Shown in pieces: positions 9,062 through 17,338 of a stretch of 34,040 nucleotides of DNA (position 1 is its first letter; each line of letters begins with the position of its first letter). A program made the position numbers and the translations under genes. Where the stretch lies: positions 1-34,040 of the forward strand of contig JAIL01000246.1 in the NCBI GenBank assembly GCA_000725195.1, written 5' to 3'. The notes beneath the pieces were generated by a model, which made no database searches, was not told where the DNA came from, and was given only the letters and a program-made list of their open reading frames with translations. This DNA is from Snodgrassella alvi SCGC AB-598-O02. Its GTDB lineage: Bacteria > Pseudomonadota > Gammaproteobacteria > Burkholderiales > Neisseriaceae.

Positions 9062-9546
9062 GCAGAAACTCCCTGTAATAGACTGGAAACCATTGCCTGA
9101 GCTTCTTCGATTCGTTGATCTAACTCTTTCTCACGTTCGGCTAAAACGATCTCTTTGCGCTTTATTGTTGATTTCATTCCACTAGGCAGACTTATTCTTT
9201 TTTGAGTTAAGGTTCGCTGAAATTTACGGGTGTTTTGATCGACCAATTTGATAATTTCAATGATGGCTTGTTTAATGTCATTTTGTTCTTTTAGGGCCAT
9301 TACTTTTTTATTTAGTCGTACTTGAAAGACATCGCCAGTCTGCTTTACACGCAATGTAATCTGTTGACTATCGGCGAACACCAAGCAAATCTGGCGATAA
9401 GAGACGCCATTTTCTCTTTTGATCTTACCTTCTACCCATGACGCCACAATTTGCGCACCAGCGTGTTTAAAGGCATTTAGCAGCTTTTTGGGGGCAGTTT
9501 TGGGATTCTCGCTTAGTTCATCCCAAGTAAATAATGTATTATCCAT
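9058..9546 (-). CDS. DarA_N-like defence-against-restriction protein
   Basis: The 162-residue protein resembles the DarA N-terminal domain family: an alpha/beta core (KKLLNAFKHAGAQIVASWVEG, VFADSQQITLRVKQTGDVFQVRLN) followed by a long helical part (VDQNTRKFQRTLTQKR) and a C-terminal coiled coil rich in E, K and R. The identification is from memory of the pattern and is moderate. It is the first gene of the three-gene cassette, with its own ATG at 9546 and an ATGA overlap with the next gene. A terminator separates it from terL, so the cassette may have its own promoter in 9547-9630. Confidence 0.65.
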   Translation of the reverse strand: MDNTLFTWDELSENPKTAPKKLLNAFKHAGAQIVASWVEGKIKRENGVSYRQICLVFADSQQITLRVKQTGDVFQVRLNKKVMALKEQNDIKQAIIEIIKLVDQNTRKFQRTLTQKRISLPSGMKSTIKRKEIVLAEREKELDQRIEEAQAMVSSLLQGVSA

Positions 9547-9631
9547 ATATAAACTCTGATTAATAAAAACTAATCAAATTATTGCTTATTGTGCTCACCC
9601 AATTTGCTGGTGTTCCCCTTCTTGTCCATAG

Positions 9632-9660
9632 AAAAAGCGGTACCGAAAACCGGAACCGCC
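9632..9660 (-). terminator. Intrinsic terminator between terL and the anti-restriction cassette
   Basis: Read leftward, GCGGTTCCGG and CGGTACCGC pair with two mismatches and are followed by TTTTT. It sits 60 bases after the terL stop and 86 bases before the next ATG. It would end the packaging transcript and make the cassette independent. Confidence 0.65.
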
Positions 9661-9718
9661 ATATTAAAAATTGATGAATGGATTAAATTAAATTTAGGTT
9701 ATCTTGACTAGTTTTTAT

Positions 9719-11293
9719 TTAGTCGGTTAACTCTGCTAATCTTGCTTTAAGCTGTGACCTTTTTTCTTCACGGTTATGTTTTTTACCTCCAAATACACCA
9801 GCCTTATCACTGACGTTGTAATGCACACGTTCAAGATAAGCAAAGCTACATGTATCAATAATATCTGGTGAAGAAATGCCCTGCTCTCGCATTTTTTGCT
9901 TGCTTTGCATTTGATATTTAGTTTGTTCTGTAAATGAATAAGGTAAATGAGTTGCCTGATAAATCATGGTCTCTTTTAAGCGGCCAACTAACTTAAGTAA
10001 TTTGCAACGACCATCCCTAATGGCGTCGCGCAAATAAACCATAGCCTGTGCGCGCAGGTTGATAAATCTTTTCTTATTTTCGATCTGAAAACACGGATTG
10101 CCCCATGTAATCCTATGTACATCAACCCCTTCTTCTTCCAGATCTTTACATAACTGCAAACCATTACCACCTGCATCCACGAGGACACGCGCATTCGATA
10201 ACTTCTGATATTCTTCAATAATACGACCGCGAAAAGTGCGCATATCAATACTATTGCTGTAAACAGGCATAGAAACGTATTCAACACGTCGATCTTTGCC
10301 ATTGCCGATTACCTTAGCCACAATACAAACCGAGTAATCTCGATACTCACCCATGGCAACGTCACATAAAAGAAACCAGCCATAAGGTTCATGCTCGCCA
10401 ATAATATCTGATGCGATTTTTAGGGCGCGGTTTATCATTAACCGGGTAATTAAAGTCATTTCATCATCTTCAGCAAACTGACCTAATACACGGATACGAT
10501 ATTCAATCGAATCACGACCACCACACTCAATTAATCTTTCTTTTAGCCACGCCAAGGTTACATGTGGTGCGTCTTCTGAACTGAAACTTAAGTTAACCCA
10601 ACCGCCATCTTCGATTGGGACATTAAGCTGGCTTAGTTCGTGATGTGTTCTGTAGAAAAAACCTACCGTTTTAGTGCCCTGACTGAGTAGTAAAGTACGA
10701 TTTCCTCCTTGGGTTTGAGTACCCTTAATTACATCAAAGTGTTTATCAGAAACACCAGAGGCTTCATCTACCACAATTAACTGACTGAAGCGATGTTTAC
10801 CAGCTATAGCAACAGAATCTGAATTACCCAAAGCGATCTTATGGATAAACCATGTTTCTTTGTGACCGGTGATGTACCAGCTCTCAGTTAAATTGACGAT
10901 ACGTGAAGTTAGCCATTTCAGCTCTGGAATCGTTTTCATATGGGCAAAACGGTCATTCATTTCTTTCCATACACCGTCTGCTACTTGCTGTAACGCTGCT
11001 GCACCAACGTAAGTGTTGGAACCAATTTCTGCTTTACCATCGTAAGATACTACAGGAAAACAGATTAAATGCCACAAACATATGCACGCTACAATTGCGG
11101 TTTTACCTGTACCTGTACCCGATACAACCGACACCAGAGCCCTTGGATTCTCCATTGCCTGAGCTAAATCTTGCTGATCTGAGGTCAAAGCTAAACCGCA
11201 TATATCAAAACAAAAGCTAACCAGATCAGCCTGATATTTCTCTACAAACTTATGATAAACTGGCAAATTGATTATTGATTTATTACTACTCAT
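9719..11293 (-). CDS. terL: Terminase large subunit (PacB-like)
   Basis: This 524-residue packaging motor would cut concatemers and pump DNA into a prohead. The ATPase domain shows Walker A SGTGTGKT (about 58-65) and Walker B LIVVDEAS (172-179). The RNase-H-like nuclease domain shows acidic residues at Asp311 (LLCDVAMG), Asp373 (VLVDAGG) and Asp477/Asp480 (SPDIIDT). All key residues are present, so the enzyme looks intact. The sequence recalls the P1 PacB branch rather than lambda A; this is from memory. It lies downstream of the small subunit gene and the overlapping 274/106-aa pair, and is followed by a terminator. No portal gene follows it, which is unusual. Confidence 0.9.
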   Translation of the reverse strand: MSSNKSIINLPVYHKFVEKYQADLVSFCFDICGLALTSDQQDLAQAMENPRALVSVVSGTGTGKTAIVACICLWHLICFPVVSYDGKAEIGSNTYVGAAALQQVADGVWKEMNDRFAHMKTIPELKWLTSRIVNLTESWYITGHKETWFIHKIALGNSDSVAIAGKHRFSQLIVVDEASGVSDKHFDVIKGTQTQGGNRTLLLSQGTKTVGFFYRTHHELSQLNVPIEDGGWVNLSFSSEDAPHVTLAWLKERLIECGGRDSIEYRIRVLGQFAEDDEMTLITRLMINRALKIASDIIGEHEPYGWFLLCDVAMGEYRDYSVCIVAKVIGNGKDRRVEYVSMPVYSNSIDMRTFRGRIIEEYQKLSNARVLVDAGGNGLQLCKDLEEEGVDVHRITWGNPCFQIENKKRFINLRAQAMVYLRDAIRDGRCKLLKLVGRLKETMIYQATHLPYSFTEQTKYQMQSKQKMREQGISSPDIIDTCSFAYLERVHYNVSDKAGVFGGKKHNREEKRSQLKARLAELTD

Positions 11294-11307
11294 TTAATCA
11301 TCTACAG

Positions 11308-11628
11308 CTATCTGCCTGCTAAGGTCTTTATTAATGCGGTAAACCCATTACTGATAGTTTTAGTAAGTGAGTTGGCAGTAGCATTAATCGCATTAACAAT
11401 TGCTTCAAAACGCTGCTGTTCAAAACTATTTTTATCTGAGTTTTGCCAAGCCTTAGTTTGCGTTAAACCAAGAATATCTGATTCAGTCATACTCAAGATG
11501 TCATGGTATGAAGTATTTTTAAATTCCAAAAAACACTGTGCCGCCATTTCACGCGCTTCTTTGCCTGAATCCGAGCGCGCGGATGCCAAGTAAGGCATTA
11601 AAGAGAAATCGTAGGGATGGTAAAGCAT
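11308..11628 (-). CDS. Second frame of the overlapping pair before terL, 106 aa
   Basis: The frame opens within the 3' end of the 274-aa gene. The ATG at 11628 follows an ideal ribosome binding site (AAGGAGGT, five bases away), giving MLYHPYDFSLMPYL. The rest is helical with a C-terminal ISNGFTALIKTLAGR segment. The unusually long 80-base overlap, and the poor protein-like character of the upstream gene's last 30 residues, suggest one ancestral protein of about 350 residues split by a +1 shift. The GGTGGGG beside the Shine-Dalgarno sequence is a possible shift site. Alternatively it is a separately started protein. Its place between terS and terL suggests a head or tail assembly role, unproven. 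Confidence 0.6.
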   Translation of the reverse strand: MLYHPYDFSLMPYLASARSDSGKEAREMAAQCFLEFKNTSYHDILSMTESDILGLTQTKAWQNSDKNSFEQQRFEAIVNAINATANSLTKTISNGFTALIKTLAGR

Positions 11629-12373
11629 CCCCACCTCCTTTCCTGCCTTCCAGACAAAAACCAGATGTACTTAAGCGCAAGGTGACGATATGGTCTAACG
11701 CTTCTGTACCCTTATCAAAAGCTCGCATTAGTTCTTCATAATCACTACTTTTCATAGCCAGAATAAGATTGGCGTTATCACAGATAAATTTATCTATACT
11801 TACACCAGCTAGTTTTATGGCTTCTTCATGGGTAATACCGCGTGGCAAAATTTGCGCAGATGCAGTGACAAGTCTCCATATTTCGACATTATCGGAAATC
11901 TGTTTTATATATCCCCCTAATACAACTCGCTCCACTGCCTCTATCCATTCACCAGTCAAGGGTAGCATCCACAAGAAATCGGGTTGTTCTGAATCCTTAT
12001 CCAGTACAATGTCGTATTTTAGTAAAGGTTCCTGGTGTGGTTGTGCGAATTTATTTGATTTGGGTACTGGATAATCTTTATTCTCAAGGAAATAATCATC
12101 TATAACCGCCCCTGTTTCCTCATCAAGCACAGCAGTGTGCCTACTATCAAAGTAGACACAATAATAATAATGCAACATTGCTGCATAGCGTTCCTGTGCC
12201 GTCCATTGTTCTAGTGGTAAATTTGTTTCTTCAACTATGGCAGCAATAGTTTTAGAAATACCAAGTTCGTTATATTCTGTTGGCGTATTGCATAAATCAA
12301 TAATTGATCCAATACTTAACTCTTTAATAGATGCAGTAATGCGGGAAGTCACCAATTTTGGAATGAATCTCAT
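11549..12373 (-). CDS. Phage protein between terS and terL, 274 aa
   Basis: The N-terminal MRFIPKLVTSRITASIKELSIGSIIDLC, then TAQERYAAMLHYYYCVY, recalls phage proteins often encoded near virion genes whose role I cannot name with certainty. Start ATG at 12373 has GAGGAGAAATAATTT in front and follows the terS stop by three bases, so the two are coupled. The last 30 residues (from about LEGRKGGG) are basic and look like out-of-frame sequence. The next gene's frame overlaps here. A shifted fusion product is possible (see findings). Confidence 0.65.
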   Translation of the reverse strand: MRFIPKLVTSRITASIKELSIGSIIDLCNTPTEYNELGISKTIAAIVEETNLPLEQWTAQERYAAMLHYYYCVYFDSRHTAVLDEETGAVIDDYFLENKDYPVPKSNKFAQPHQEPLLKYDIVLDKDSEQPDFLWMLPLTGEWIEAVERVVLGGYIKQISDNVEIWRLVTASAQILPRGITHEEAIKLAGVSIDKFICDNANLILAMKSSDYEELMRAFDKGTEALDHIVTLRLSTSGFCLEGRKGGGDALPSLRFLFNALLGIRALGFRQRSA

Positions 12374-12376
12374 AAA

Positions 12377-13012
12377 TTATTTCTCCTCAATTGCGACTAA
12401 TTTTTCTTTCACATGATTAGCATGTTCTCTGGCTTTTGCAGCAGAAATTTTGCGTTTTTCTTCGCCCATAGCTGCTAAAGCTTCAAGTGCTTCAGGTGAA
12501 GCATCGACGTCTGCATCTATCTGAATATATTTTCCGTATTGATTAGGTGCTAAGCGTTCTAATGTCCAATCCAACGTATTGACAATCAATTTTGAGCGCG
12601 GTACTGAGAACATATTGTAATCAGGCGTTCCATCTCCTTTAATAACAATATCAGTACTGGCATCATATGCAATGCGAATGCGTTCATCATGCATTTCGTC
12701 ATAATTGGATTGCATTATAAATGCATATTCTTTGCGTAATTCACCCGATTCATCTGAATCCAGCCAACGATAAAAAGTTGCTCTGGATGGCATACCTGGC
12801 AATCTAAGAACTTCTGATAATGTTCTAAACCGCCCAGTCTCAGGATCTGATTTGCCTAGTTCTTCAAAAACATTCAGCATCAATTCAGGATTAAAAGATT
12901 GTTGAGCACGGCGTTTTTTAATTTCACCGACACAATCTGTTATTTGATCCTTTAAGCTCTGTTTTCTTGGCTTCACACTTTTTTTGGAACTAGGTACTTT
13001 TTTTTCTGCCAT
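12377..13012 (-). CDS. terS: Terminase small subunit
   Basis: The 211-residue protein has a basic N-terminus, an HTH region with LSEVLRLPGMPSRATFYRWL (about 63-84), a helical oligomerisation segment, and the family signature KLIVNTLDWTLERLAPNQYGKYI near 138-160. These fit DNA-recognition subunits of the Sf6/Mu-like small-terminase type. It should recognise the packaging site and load TerL. A coiled, charged C-terminus follows. It lies four genes upstream of the packaging operon's end, directly coupled to the 274-aa gene. A piece of a second, unrelated small terminase lies at 13825-13986. Confidence 0.75.
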   Translation of the reverse strand: MAEKKVPSSKKSVKPRKQSLKDQITDCVGEIKKRRAQQSFNPELMLNVFEELGKSDPETGRFRTLSEVLRLPGMPSRATFYRWLDSDESGELRKEYAFIMQSNYDEMHDERIRIAYDASTDIVIKGDGTPDYNMFSVPRSKLIVNTLDWTLERLAPNQYGKYIQIDADVDASPEALEALAAMGEEKRKISAAKAREHANHVKEKLVAIEEK

Positions 13013-13052
13013 AAAAATCTCGCTACAGACTAATTTTTAACCTCGCGCGCGT

Positions 13053-13775
13053 TTAACTTGTCTTACTTGACTGTGTTCCATCATTTCCACTCAGTCCAAA
13101 CAAGTCCAAATTGCCTTGAACAAGTTGCGCACGACCCTTTTCTGTTTTATCAGCCATAGTTAGCTGACGGCTAATTGCATCTGTTGATTTTAAGGAATTA
13201 AAAAGCTGCTCCAATAAAAGTTCCACTTTTGCACCATTACGCAATTCAAGCCACGCTTCTGGGTTTAATTCTATTAGTCTGGACACGGCATCTTTGAGTT
13301 GTTTGGCGATTTCTAATGAGTTGTTTTGTGCATCTATCAAAATTAAATTATTTCGGGTCATTGTCTGCATTTGTTCAGCAAGATGATTTAAATATTGCTG
13401 GCTGGATTCAATGATGGTCCGTTTAATGGTAAATGTGATTCTGGTTTCTTCGTCTTCGTCAACATTTCCTACAAGATAATCAAGACTGACACCATATAGT
13501 TCAGCTAACCTGCATAACCAATATAGCGGAATCGGCTTTTTTCCATTTTCCCATTCAGAAAAGTGCGATTTATTCAGACAAGTTATTCGTTCGCATACAT
13601 CAACAGGTGCTAATCCTAAATTGATCCTTGTATCACGAAGTCTTTTACTAATTTTCTTATTCAATACATAAAACCGTTCACGCTTTTCATTAGCTGCGAT
13701 TTTTTTATTAGGATGAGACGTATTTTTTAAAACAATATTGTCACTTGAGTTTAAACTACTTACACTCTGCTTCAT
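13053..13775 (-). CDS. XRE-family HTH protein, 240 aa
   Basis: An XRE-type helix-turn-helix covers about residues 41-105 (KRLRDTRINLGLAPVDVCER, LNKSHFSEWENGKKPIPL, YGVSLDYLVGNVD). A long helical C-terminal region follows, with no S24 protease motif. Proteins of this shape are transcription regulators. Because it lies inside the packaging operon and not in the immunity region, it could control late genes or sense another phage, but nothing in the sequence decides this. The ATG at 13775 is the first of the frame. Confidence 0.75.
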   Translation of the reverse strand: MKQSVSSLNSSDNIVLKNTSHPNKKIAANEKRERFYVLNKKISKRLRDTRINLGLAPVDVCERITCLNKSHFSEWENGKKPIPLYWLCRLAELYGVSLDYLVGNVDEDEETRITFTIKRTIIESSQQYLNHLAEQMQTMTRNNLILIDAQNNSLEIAKQLKDAVSRLIELNPEAWLELRNGAKVELLLEQLFNSLKSTDAISRQLTMADKTEKGRAQLVQGNLDLFGLSGNDGTQSSKTS

Positions 13776-13824
13776 TACATACCTTCCAAACTAAATCCAA
13801 ATAAATAAAACAGTACCAATCGCG

Positions 13825-13986
13825 CTATTGAATATGCTGTCTATTCTTTAACCAAAATATCTGGGCGGTAGTATCCGGCGGAATGTATTTCTTAGTTACT
13901 CGCTTGATCTGTTTCCCATCATCACTGCGCACCTCTACTTCCTTTACTTCCATGCCCATAGCTTTTTTAAACAGCGATATCGCCAT
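13825..13986 (-). pseudogene. C-terminal remnant of a second small terminase, 53 aa
   Basis: The frame reads MAISLFKKAMGMEVKEVEV, then TKKYIPPDTTAQIFWLKNRQ and a stop. The phrase PPDTTAQIFWLKNR is a hallmark of the C-terminal half of a different family of phage small terminases, where it is normally preceded by a DNA-binding HTH domain. Here only 22 bases separate it from the upstream gene, so the HTH part is missing. It also stops earlier than full-length relatives. It could still be translated as a small protein, but it most likely marks replacement of one packaging module by another. Confidence 0.6.
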
Positions 13987-14007
13987 GATTCGGTATTTTC
14001 ATGATTC

Positions 14008-14862
14008 CTACCTTGCCGCATTAATTGCCTGTGATAATAAGCTCTTGTTCATCATTGCGCCGTATAAGCTAATTTCTAGCCTATCTTTATCATGGACGAT
14101 GCGCGGATCATCTTCCCCACACTTTACAGTAACCGGATAAGTACCGTTCTGAGCTTTTAACTTGATTAGCGTCGCTTTCTTTTGGCCTTGAAGTACTATT
14201 GAAAACTCATCTGGTGCATCATTGCTTTGCTCAACAAGAAACTGATAACCATTTGATACGGCTGCCTCATTAAACTCTTTTAAAAATTGATTTAGTACTT
14301 CTTCTATCTCAGAATCAGTCGCTTTCGCTTTTGCAGGCCTTAAATACTCTATAGCTTCAGGTATACTAGTAATCGTAGCCTCATCAGAACCAAAGATCAT
14401 AGCTTCAAGCTTGTCACCATAATCAAAGTTATTAAATCTCCAGCTATGTGATTGACAAATAAGCCTATAAAGAATTGTTATCAGTGGTGGCGCTTCTAGC
14501 ATTTTGAATAATGCATTCTCAATATCTTTTGCACCTTTTACGGTAATACTTTCAGCAGAACCTATGTGAATAAACTCTGTAAAAGCGCCCGCATTACCAC
14601 GTTTAATTGCTGCCAGCTTTACAGATTCACTACCTTGATGAGCTGTAATTAAAATAGTGTCATTGTCATCAGTATATGTGTGCTCAATATAAACTGCGTC
14701 ATCTTCATTTAAAGGCGTGCCAGATATTTCACTGATAAAATTATTTAACGTGTTTACGTAACCTTTTATTACTTCAACCGTGGCTTCGGTTTCTCTATAA
14801 GCAAGCAAAAATGCTTCCAGTCCTTTACAAAATGCTGCTTTAATTTCTTGCTGTTTTGTCAT
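14008..14862 (-). CDS. Unknown protein with two similar halves, 284 aa
   Basis: I cannot name a family. The two halves look alike: helix LEAFLLAYRETEA..VIKG, then strands ILITAHQGSESVKLAAIKRGNAGAF near residue 70-95; and helix LNQFLKEFNEAAVSNGY, then FSIVLQGQKKATLIKLKAQNGTYPV near 225-250. This suggests internal duplication. Start ATG at 14862 follows GGAGATAAAT; a TTG 12 bases earlier lies inside that ribosome binding site and is less likely. It sits between ninB and the small-terminase remnant. Confidence 0.65.
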   Translation of the reverse strand: MTKQQEIKAAFCKGLEAFLLAYRETEATVEVIKGYVNTLNNFISEISGTPLNEDDAVYIEHTYTDDNDTILITAHQGSESVKLAAIKRGNAGAFTEFIHIGSAESITVKGAKDIENALFKMLEAPPLITILYRLICQSHSWRFNNFDYGDKLEAMIFGSDEATITSIPEAIEYLRPAKAKATDSEIEEVLNQFLKEFNEAAVSNGYQFLVEQSNDAPDEFSIVLQGQKKATLIKLKAQNGTYPVTVKCGEDDPRIVHDKDRLEISLYGAMMNKSLLSQAINAAR

Positions 14863-14960
14863 ATTTATCTCCAATAAAAAAGCCCACGTTTTAGCGTGTT
14901 TTTTATAAAAAATGTTTCACAGAGCATTTGATCAATTGATGTGTACATATTAATTCTCTA

Positions 14961-15407
14961 TTAATTTATCCTATACGGAAGATCCACTCTGTGACGGGAT
15001 TCGGTAAACTTCACATCGTTATTAGCGCCCCAAGCAGAAATGTACTCAATCAAGCTAGACAACCGGCTAACACTCATTTTTGCAGTCGATTCCCTCAAAT
15101 TAATTACTTCACCCTCTAACCCTATCGCCATCTCAGCATTCCCGCCGGTGGCTATCTTATGACCACTAACAAATATCATTTTCCATTGCTCAATATTTAA
15201 GGGTTTCCCGTTAAATGTTTTTTGTTTTGCGATATCTCCTAGCATTGCATGGAGTTTTTTATTCTGTTCATCTGAGCGCGTGATACTTCGCACTTCAACA
15301 AAAATGGTTTTATTAGATTTAAGTAATTCGCCTACAAATTCCCATGCTAACTTCATTACATCGCGCTTGTTTCTAGTATTAATACGCCTTTTAAATCTCT
15401 CTGTCAT
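14961..15407 (-). CDS. ninB: NinB recombination protein
   Basis: The 148-residue protein matches lambda NinB (Orf), a single-strand DNA and SSB-binding recombination mediator of the Red pathway. Recognisable parts are RSDEQNKKLHAMLGDIAKQ (about 44-62), IEQWKMIFVSGHK and the C-terminal SRLSSLIEYISAWGANN segment. It overlaps ninG by 17 bases at its start, as expected for a compact nin region. It should cooperate with the RecT, exonuclease and SSB encoded by the rightward operon. Confidence 0.9.
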   Translation of the reverse strand: MTERFKRRINTRNKRDVMKLAWEFVGELLKSNKTIFVEVRSITRSDEQNKKLHAMLGDIAKQKTFNGKPLNIEQWKMIFVSGHKIATGGNAEMAIGLEGEVINLRESTAKMSVSRLSSLIEYISAWGANNDVKFTESRHRVDLPYRIN

Positions 15408-15969
15408 AGCTAGCCTTCTTTTTTTTGTAATATTTTTCTAAGTCTCTTAATTCGTCTTTTGTATAGTGTTTTGGCTCATTATCAGCTTCAAGTTCTTCTA
15501 AAGCGCTCTGACCAATCCTAGAAATTAACCCAATACGATATTGGACATGATTGCCAGTTAGCCACCTATTGCAATGCTTGCATTGCCCATGACAATTGTT
15601 TTCATTAAACCTTAGATGAGGTGCTGCTCCGACTGATCGATAATGGCCTGCGTCGTAGCCATTAGGCTTGTTGGGTAGAGGGTTAGAACAACTAATGCAT
15701 GGTTTCCCCTTATCGCGCGCACGAATAAATGCGTTAAAGGCATACTGTGCTTTTTTCACTAACTTCGGGTAAGTTTCTAATTCGCGTTTGCGTAACCTAG
15801 TTAATGCATTTTCTTTGCGCTGCTTGGCTGCTTTTTCTTGTTTGGCTTTTCTCTCTCGTTGCTTGATACTGTAAGCTACAGCGCATTTAGGGCTGCATAC
15901 AACCTGCATCGGCCTTTGTTTTTCAAACCCTGCACCACACCAGCGACATTTGCGGTTCACTTTAAGCAT
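15391..15969 (-). CDS. ninG: NinG (Rap) Holliday-junction endonuclease
   Basis: The 192-residue protein has an N-terminal zinc-binding pair CRWCGAGF and CSPKCA, a basic coiled region, and then the conserved NinG core with CISCSNPL (about residues 95-102), DAGHYRSVGAAPHLRF and CHGQCKHCNRWLTGN. NinG family proteins resolve recombination intermediates in lambdoid phages. Cysteines and histidines of both zinc sites are present, so the enzyme appears intact. The start at 15969 overlaps the end of a 49-aa upstream gene by eight bases. Confidence 0.93.
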   Translation of the reverse strand: MLKVNRKCRWCGAGFEKQRPMQVVCSPKCAVAYSIKQRERKAKQEKAAKQRKENALTRLRKRELETYPKLVKKAQYAFNAFIRARDKGKPCISCSNPLPNKPNGYDAGHYRSVGAAPHLRFNENNCHGQCKHCNRWLTGNHVQYRIGLISRIGQSALEELEADNEPKHYTKDELRDLEKYYKKKKASYDREI

Positions 15970-16111
15970 TTTTTAAAATTCCCCTTCCGTAAATGCTGCG
16001 CAGGCCATTTTCAATGGCTTTTAATTGGAGAACCATAGCGATCCATAAAGCTTTGCAGGCTTTGTACTCAGCGACTACTTCTGAAAGATTATTGATTTTG
16101 ATTTTCATCAT
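15962..16111 (-). CDS. Small unknown nin-region protein, 49 aa
   Basis: The frame begins MMKIKINNLSEVVAEY and ends RGILKNA. It is basic and helical, with no membrane span. GGAG lies six bases before the ATG at 16111, and the stop overlaps the ninG start. This spacing is typical of the closely packed nin genes and supports translation. No family is recognised. Confidence 0.55.
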   Translation of the reverse strand: MMKIKINNLSEVVAEYKACKALWIAMVLQLKAIENGLRSIYGRGILKNA

Positions 16112-16151
16112 CTCTTGCTCCACTCAATCCGCCGTTTGTTTAAACGGGAAC

Positions 16152-16454
16152 TCATATAACCATCCGCCTTGGATTCTCTCCCTCAAGCACCGCCTCAATT
16201 TCATTTAAATACTTCTGAGTAACGGCAAATTTAATATCGACTTCGGCGAGAAAATCAGTGAACTCAGCGATCCTTTTTTTAAATTCTTCAATATCTGTAT
16301 CATCGGTAACGATATCTTTGAATTCATTAAATGCCGCCTTTATGCCCTTAAAATATGCAGCCTGCACTAATGCTATCCATTGAGCACCCTGATAATCTCC
16401 GATAGACATGAAGTGCTCGATTTTTTCAGACGTCCCAAATAGATCAGCATTCAT
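16152..16454 (-). CDS. Unknown helical protein, 100 aa
   Basis: This soluble acidic protein is predicted mostly helical (IVTDDTDIEEFKKRIAEFTDFLAEVD). It starts with an ATGA overlap with the upstream membrane protein gene (16451-16454), so the two are co-translated. There is no clear homology. It lies in the nin-like interval between replication genes and ninG. Confidence 0.65.
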   Translation of the reverse strand: MNADLFGTSEKIEHFMSIGDYQGAQWIALVQAAYFKGIKAAFNEFKDIVTDDTDIEEFKKRIAEFTDFLAEVDIKFAVTQKYLNEIEAVLEGENPRRMVI

Positions 16455-16669
16455 CTTTTGCCCTTTTTGTCCTGATTTTCTAAAGCTTTAGCCCCAATAA
16501 GAATGATAGGAATTGGGAAAATCCATATCAGCGAAAGAACTAAAAATGAAGATAAATATTGGAATGCAATATAGAAATTTTTCGCCGCAGCTCTAATGTC
16601 GTTTAACATGCCCTTAGTCATAGAAAACAACCACACATGCACCGCCTCTTTGATATATTTAATTTTCAT
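16451..16669 (-). CDS. Small membrane protein, 72 aa
   Basis: One strongly hydrophobic segment at about residues 38-60 (YLSSFLVLSLIWIFPIPIILIGA) is flanked by a basic N-terminal amphipathic stretch and a KDKKGKR-type basic end, so a single-span inner-membrane protein is likely. AGAGG precedes the ATG at 16669. Size and topology would allow a holin-like or inhibitor role. There is no endolysin gene nearby, so I do not call it a holin. Confidence 0.6.
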   Translation of the reverse strand: MKIKYIKEAVHVWLFSMTKGMLNDIRAAAKNFYIAFQYLSSFLVLSLIWIFPIPIILIGAKALENQDKKGKR

Positions 16670-16696
16670 TTTTACCTCTGCGTTTAAATATAAAAA

Positions 16697-17338
16697 TTAG
16701 CCCAATGCGCATTTTTCAGAAAGCTGGCTGAGAATATTATTTAACTTAGCCCTACCCTCCGCTTTTTGCTTATTAGTCAGCAGATTGCCAGCTTCGATAT
16801 CCATGCGCTCTTGTGAAGCTGGGAGTAAAGCCAAGGCATAATCGTTTGTAATTTTCCCAGTCGCCACTGCTTCCGTGACTAGTTTCGCTAATTGTTCTTT
16901 ATCAAGCCCTGCGCTAACGTACCAGTCTGGCTGTATACCTTTTGCCTTTTTCTCGCTGACAACCCGGTCATAAGCTTCTTTAAACGCTAAGCCAGCCCGA
17001 TATTTATCACCTGCGTTAAACAACGCTGCCGCGCATTCGGCTGCTTGCATTGCTGTATGGGTTGTTAGGATTGATAGGTTTTCGTCATTCCAACCTGCAA
17101 CCAAAGTGTTAAATGCTTCTTCTGCGGATTGCCAGCCATCGTCTACGCGTTCCAGTATTGCTGCCAGTGTTAATCTGCCCTTTAGCTCTCGTCGACAGCG
17201 TTCTAGCGCGATTAAAACTTTATCCAGCGGATAAGCTAGCAGGTCTTCACCCATCACATACATAGCGTCACCAGATAATTGCGTGCCAGTTAGCTCGGCG
17301 GTCACGGCAATTGCCTGCATGATTTTTTCATCGTTCAT
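16697..17338 (-). CDS. Replication-region protein in lambda P position
   Basis: The 213-residue protein follows the O-like gene with an 11-base overlap and a strong AAAGGGGGTG before its ATG. The pattern MNDEKIMQAIAVTAELTGTQLSG, then CRRELKGRLTLAAILERVDDG, and KYRAGLAFKEAYDRVV, recalls a conserved phage family found beside O-type initiators. By position it could load the host DnaB helicase, but it lacks a visible ATPase motif, so a DnaC-type loader is excluded. Confidence 0.6.
   Translation of the reverse strand: MNDEKIMQAIAVTAELTGTQLSGDAMYVMGEDLLAYPLDKVLIALERCRRELKGRLTLAAILERVDDGWQSAEEAFNTLVAGWNDENLSILTTHTAMQAAECAAALFNAGDKYRAGLAFKEAYDRVVSEKKAKGIQPDWYVSAGLDKEQLAKLVTEAVATGKITNDYALALLPASQERMDIEAGNLLTNKQKAEGRAKLNNILSQLSEKCALG

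Noticed and set aside
16451-16669. Small single-TM protein considered as a holin
   Set aside because: No endolysin or spanin gene is near and it lies between replication and nin genes; topology alone is not enough.
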